DNA of 6,382 bases from contig CANQYA010000058.1 of the NCBI GenBank assembly GCA_947627965.1, positions 1 to 6,382 of the forward strand, in the 5' to 3' direction. The first letter of the stretch is position 1; each line of letters starts with the position of its first letter. Shown in pieces: positions 4,624 through 6,382 of the stretch. The notes under the pieces were generated by a model. The model had not been told where the DNA came from. It made no database searches and saw only the letters and a list, made by a program, of their open reading frames with translations. Source of the stretch: an uncultured Bacilli bacterium. Lineage in GTDB: Bacteria > Bacillota_I > Bacilli_A > RF39 > UBA660. A program made the translations under genes and the position numbers.

Positions 4624-6364
4624 AATTTGTCTTTATAACATAAGGATTACTTATAGTACCGTCCTCGTTAATATCCGTTATTTCAATATTAGCTTTTAAA
4701 TTGATAACAGGTCTTACACCGTAAGCACCCCAAACGTTCGAAAAGCCCAAGTACCCATTCGAAGCGACGGAATAATCGACCATACGGGAAGCAGCAGAAT
4801 AGAAGCAGAAAGGGCTCATAGTCCAATAATTTGCTCCTGTATATAAGTAATAACTACTATTTTCTACATTATATACACCCCCAGCATATACTGCTTCGTC
4901 AGCTGTTATTAAGCCTACTTTTTTAGTAGACTTCTTATTTCCTTTTTCATTAGTTACAGTGAATAAGTCATGTGTTGGATTAGGGCATGAAAATTGAGGA
5001 TTACTCTTCGTTTTTAATCTATTATACGCCTCATAATATGTTTCTTGTCTCCCAAAACCTACTTTTTCATAACCACTAGCTAAACTTCTATCATTACAGA
5101 AACCTGTATCTGCTATATAAGTGTCATAAGTAGTTAAGTGTTCTTGATACCAATCTTCTAATTTTATTTTAATATCAGAATCCACTTCGTTCGCATGAGC
5201 TTGTTCATAACTTGTTGACCAATATCCTGAATAAATTTCTCCTCCCCATATTTGGTAATTGTCTCCCTCTTCCTTAGTTTGCGTTATCTTTATCATATGA
5301 GTACAAGCGGTACTTTGGCTATAACATGTATAATATCCATGATGGTCTTCGTCATAATGAGCATCTACAACACCAGTAAGCGTATATACACCTGTTTTTT
5401 CGTCAAATGTATAGTCTGTTCCCATTTTTACTGTTCCAGTCTTCCTATCCCATGCCCAGCCACTATAATTTCCGTGTCCGTCAGTATAAGTAGTAGGTGT
5501 ACCGTGCATATAACCTGCCATTGAATTATCACCTATTGCCGTATTAAAGATACTCGTTCCTATTTGAGCATTACTTCCAGTGGCATCAATTTTTTCTCCT
5601 TGATAAATTAACCTTATACTTCCATCTTCATTTATTCTTATTATTCTCCAATAATATCCAGCAAAATAAACATAGTTATTATCTACTGCTCCTCTAAAAT
5701 AATATGTTACTCTATTATCTTCTGTATTAGTATTTGTATAATATAACCCTTTTCCATTAGTATCACTACTTATTTGCGAGAAATTAATACCTGTATCTGA
5801 TTTTTCTTCATTATCATAAAGTATCTTTTGTGATAGTCTTGTTGGTATTATATCAGGTTCTTTTTCGGGCTTTCCTTCTAAATCTTGGATATATGTTATA
5901 TCTATTTGTAATTCATTATCTTTTAGGTTAGGATCTTTCGTTACATCTTTATATTTGATAGTTACAGTAAAATTTTTACTTTCACCATGACCAAGTTTAT
6001 CTCCTTCTTTTATTCCGTCTATTATAAATTCTATTACGTCACTTCCAAGTTGCGTTCCATTAATACTATTTATAACTGCATCAATTGTTCCTTTATTTTC
6101 AACAGTTATTTCATAAACAATATTATCACCTGGATAGTTTAATCCTATATTAAAAGTTGCTAGTGTTCCACTTATAGTTGGGTCTTCTTTAACATTAACA
6201 CCATCTGTTTTAGATATTTCTTTTATATCAGTAAACAAAATATTCCAAGTGCTGGTTATATTAGCAGTTCCATTTATTTTTATATTAGAAATAAAAGCTG
6301 AGTATCCTATAGTCATAATAAGTATTGCTACACACATAGATAGTATTATTATTTTTTTATTCAT
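4622..6364 (-). CDS. Secreted protein with TasA/SipW-type N-terminus and C-type-lectin-like variable C-terminus
   Basis: This is a 580-residue exported protein of a type seen in uncultured gut Bacillota. A hydrophobic signal or anchor segment (about 4-24) leads into FISNIKINGTANITSTWNI, resembling SipW-dependent signal regions. An Ig-like TasA-type domain follows to about 160 (note LNYPGDNIVYEITVENKGT). A linker rich in Pro, Glu and Lys joins a long aromatic-rich domain (about 175-580) that opens with FRGAVDNNYVYFAGYYWRIIRI. It contains GLITADEAVYAGG (484-496) and YWTMSP (513-518), then a hyper-biased segment (519-549), GVRPVINL (549-556) and a short tail ending NPYVIKTN. The C-terminal part looks like the formylglycine-generating-enzyme/C-type-lectin fold used by retroelement target proteins. 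Cysteines at 347, 354, 423, 460 and 520 would be extracellular. No LPXTG motif or lipobox is present. The role is probably surface display or ligand binding, but the ligand is unknown. Confidence 0.85.
   Translation of the reverse strand: MNKKIIILSMCVAILIMTIGYSAFISNIKINGTANITSTWNILFTDIKEISKTDGVNVKEDPTISGTLATFNIGLNYPGDNIVYEITVENKGTIDAVINSINGTQLGSDVIEFIIDGIKEGDKLGHGESKNFTVTIKYKDVTKDPNLKDNELQIDITYIQDLEGKPEKEPDIIPTRLSQKILYDNEEKSDTGINFSQISSDTNGKGLYYTNTNTEDNRVTYYFRGAVDNNYVYFAGYYWRIIRINEDGSIRLIYQGEKIDATGSNAQIGTSIFNTAIGDNSMAGYMHGTPTTYTDGHGNYSGWAWDRKTGTVKMGTDYTFDEKTGVYTLTGVVDAHYDEDHHGYYTCYSQSTACTHMIKITQTKEEGDNYQIWGGEIYSGYWSTSYEQAHANEVDSDIKIKLEDWYQEHLTTYDTYIADTGFCNDRSLASGYEKVGFGRQETYYEAYNRLKTKSNPQFSCPNPTHDLFTVTNEKGNKKSTKKVGLITADEAVYAGGVYNVENSSYYLYTGANYWTMSPFCFYSAASRMVDYSVASNGYLGFSNVWGAYGVRPVINLKANIEITDINEDGTISNPYVIKTN
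4718..4810 (-). other. Candidate diversity-generating-retroelement variable region
   Basis: These 31 codons (residues 519-549) break sharply from the rest of the gene. The coding strand has 10 A, 25 G, 21 C and 37 T, and no codon ends in A. The 31 codons just upstream (4811-4903) contain 31 A and 10 A-ending codons. Loss of adenine in the coding strand, with many C- and T-ending codons (TTC, TGC, TCC, GTC, GGC), is what adenine-directed mutagenic retrohoming onto AAY-rich template codons would leave. A regular scaffold V-x-S-x-G-x-L-x4-V-x4-GVRP (533-552) separates the likely variable residues. No template repeat or reverse transcriptase is in the window. A horizontally acquired or recombined GC-richer cassette is the alternative. 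Confidence 0.65.
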
Positions 6365-6378
6365 TCCTTACCATCTCC
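6365..6378 (-). promoter_or_regulatory. Ribosome binding site of the secreted-protein gene
   Basis: On the minus strand GGAGATGG (6371-6378) places its GGAGA core 9 bases before the ATG at 6362-6364. A second purine run, TAAGGA (6365-6370), abuts the ATG and is too close to serve. No promoter is visible before the window ends. Confidence 0.6.
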
Positions 6379-6382
6379 GAAT

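Noticed and set aside
5252..5524. 90-residue open frame on the plus strand
   Set aside because: It lies wholly antisense to the secreted-protein gene, has no ribosome binding site and an implausible hydrophobic, Cys-rich composition; it is a shadow of the coding frame.
6320..6355. Lipoprotein lipobox around Cys11 of the secreted protein
   Set aside because: Met precedes the Cys where Gly, Ala or Ser is needed, and the Cys lies too early inside the hydrophobic segment.
1..6382. tRNA or rRNA genes, CRISPR array, insertion sequence, phage or integration genes
   Set aside because: No cloverleaf-like segments, spaced direct repeats, transposase or integrase frames, or terminal inverted repeats were seen on either strand.

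Overview
The window comes from a strongly AT-rich, low-GC Gram-positive chromosome, most likely an uncultured Bacilli-type (Bacillota) gut lineage. The evidence is a spore-protein gene (sspI), a conserved ribosome/tRNA-modification cluster, purine-rich Shine-Dalgarno sites, TATAAT-type promoters, and a secreted protein with a TasA/SipW-type N-terminus. TGA is a real stop: it ends trmD and the rRNA methyltransferase at conserved C-termini. The mycoplasma genetic code is therefore unlikely. The assignment below the phylum level is inference.

Layout. The first 50 bases hold the tail of an unidentified plus-strand gene that converges on lepB. From 104 to 4301 everything is on the minus strand, in two transcription blocks. 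The upstream block has a promoter at 4333-4361 and reads, in order: an YgjP-type zinc metallopeptidase, a SpoU/TrmH-family rRNA 2'-O-methyltransferase, rimM, trmD, and an unrecognised 157-residue protein. It ends in a U-tailed terminator at 1173-1202. Immediately after, a near-consensus promoter (1137-1165) and a structured leader (1058-1130) start the rplS (ribosomal protein L19) unit. A long A/T-flanked hairpin separates rplS from lepB (signal peptidase I). The genes of the upstream block are tightly packed, with Shine-Dalgarno sites lying across the preceding stop codons, so they are probably co-translated ribosome-maturation functions.

sspI is transcribed the other way from a sigma-G-like promoter that overlaps the sigma-A-type promoter of the metallopeptidase operon. 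It ends in a bidirectional terminator shared with a convergent 580-residue secreted-protein gene, which fills the rest of the window.

The most interesting feature is the C-terminus of that secreted protein. Residues 519-549 (bases 4718-4810) form a 93-base island in which the coding strand holds 10 adenines and no codon ends in A. The 93 bases just upstream in the same gene hold 31 adenines and 10 A-ending codons. The island sits just after YWTMSP and just before GVRPVINL, the usual setting of a C-type-lectin-fold variable region. This is what adenine-directed mutagenesis by a diversity-generating retroelement (DGR) would leave. No reverse transcriptase or template repeat is visible here, so they would have to lie outside the window.
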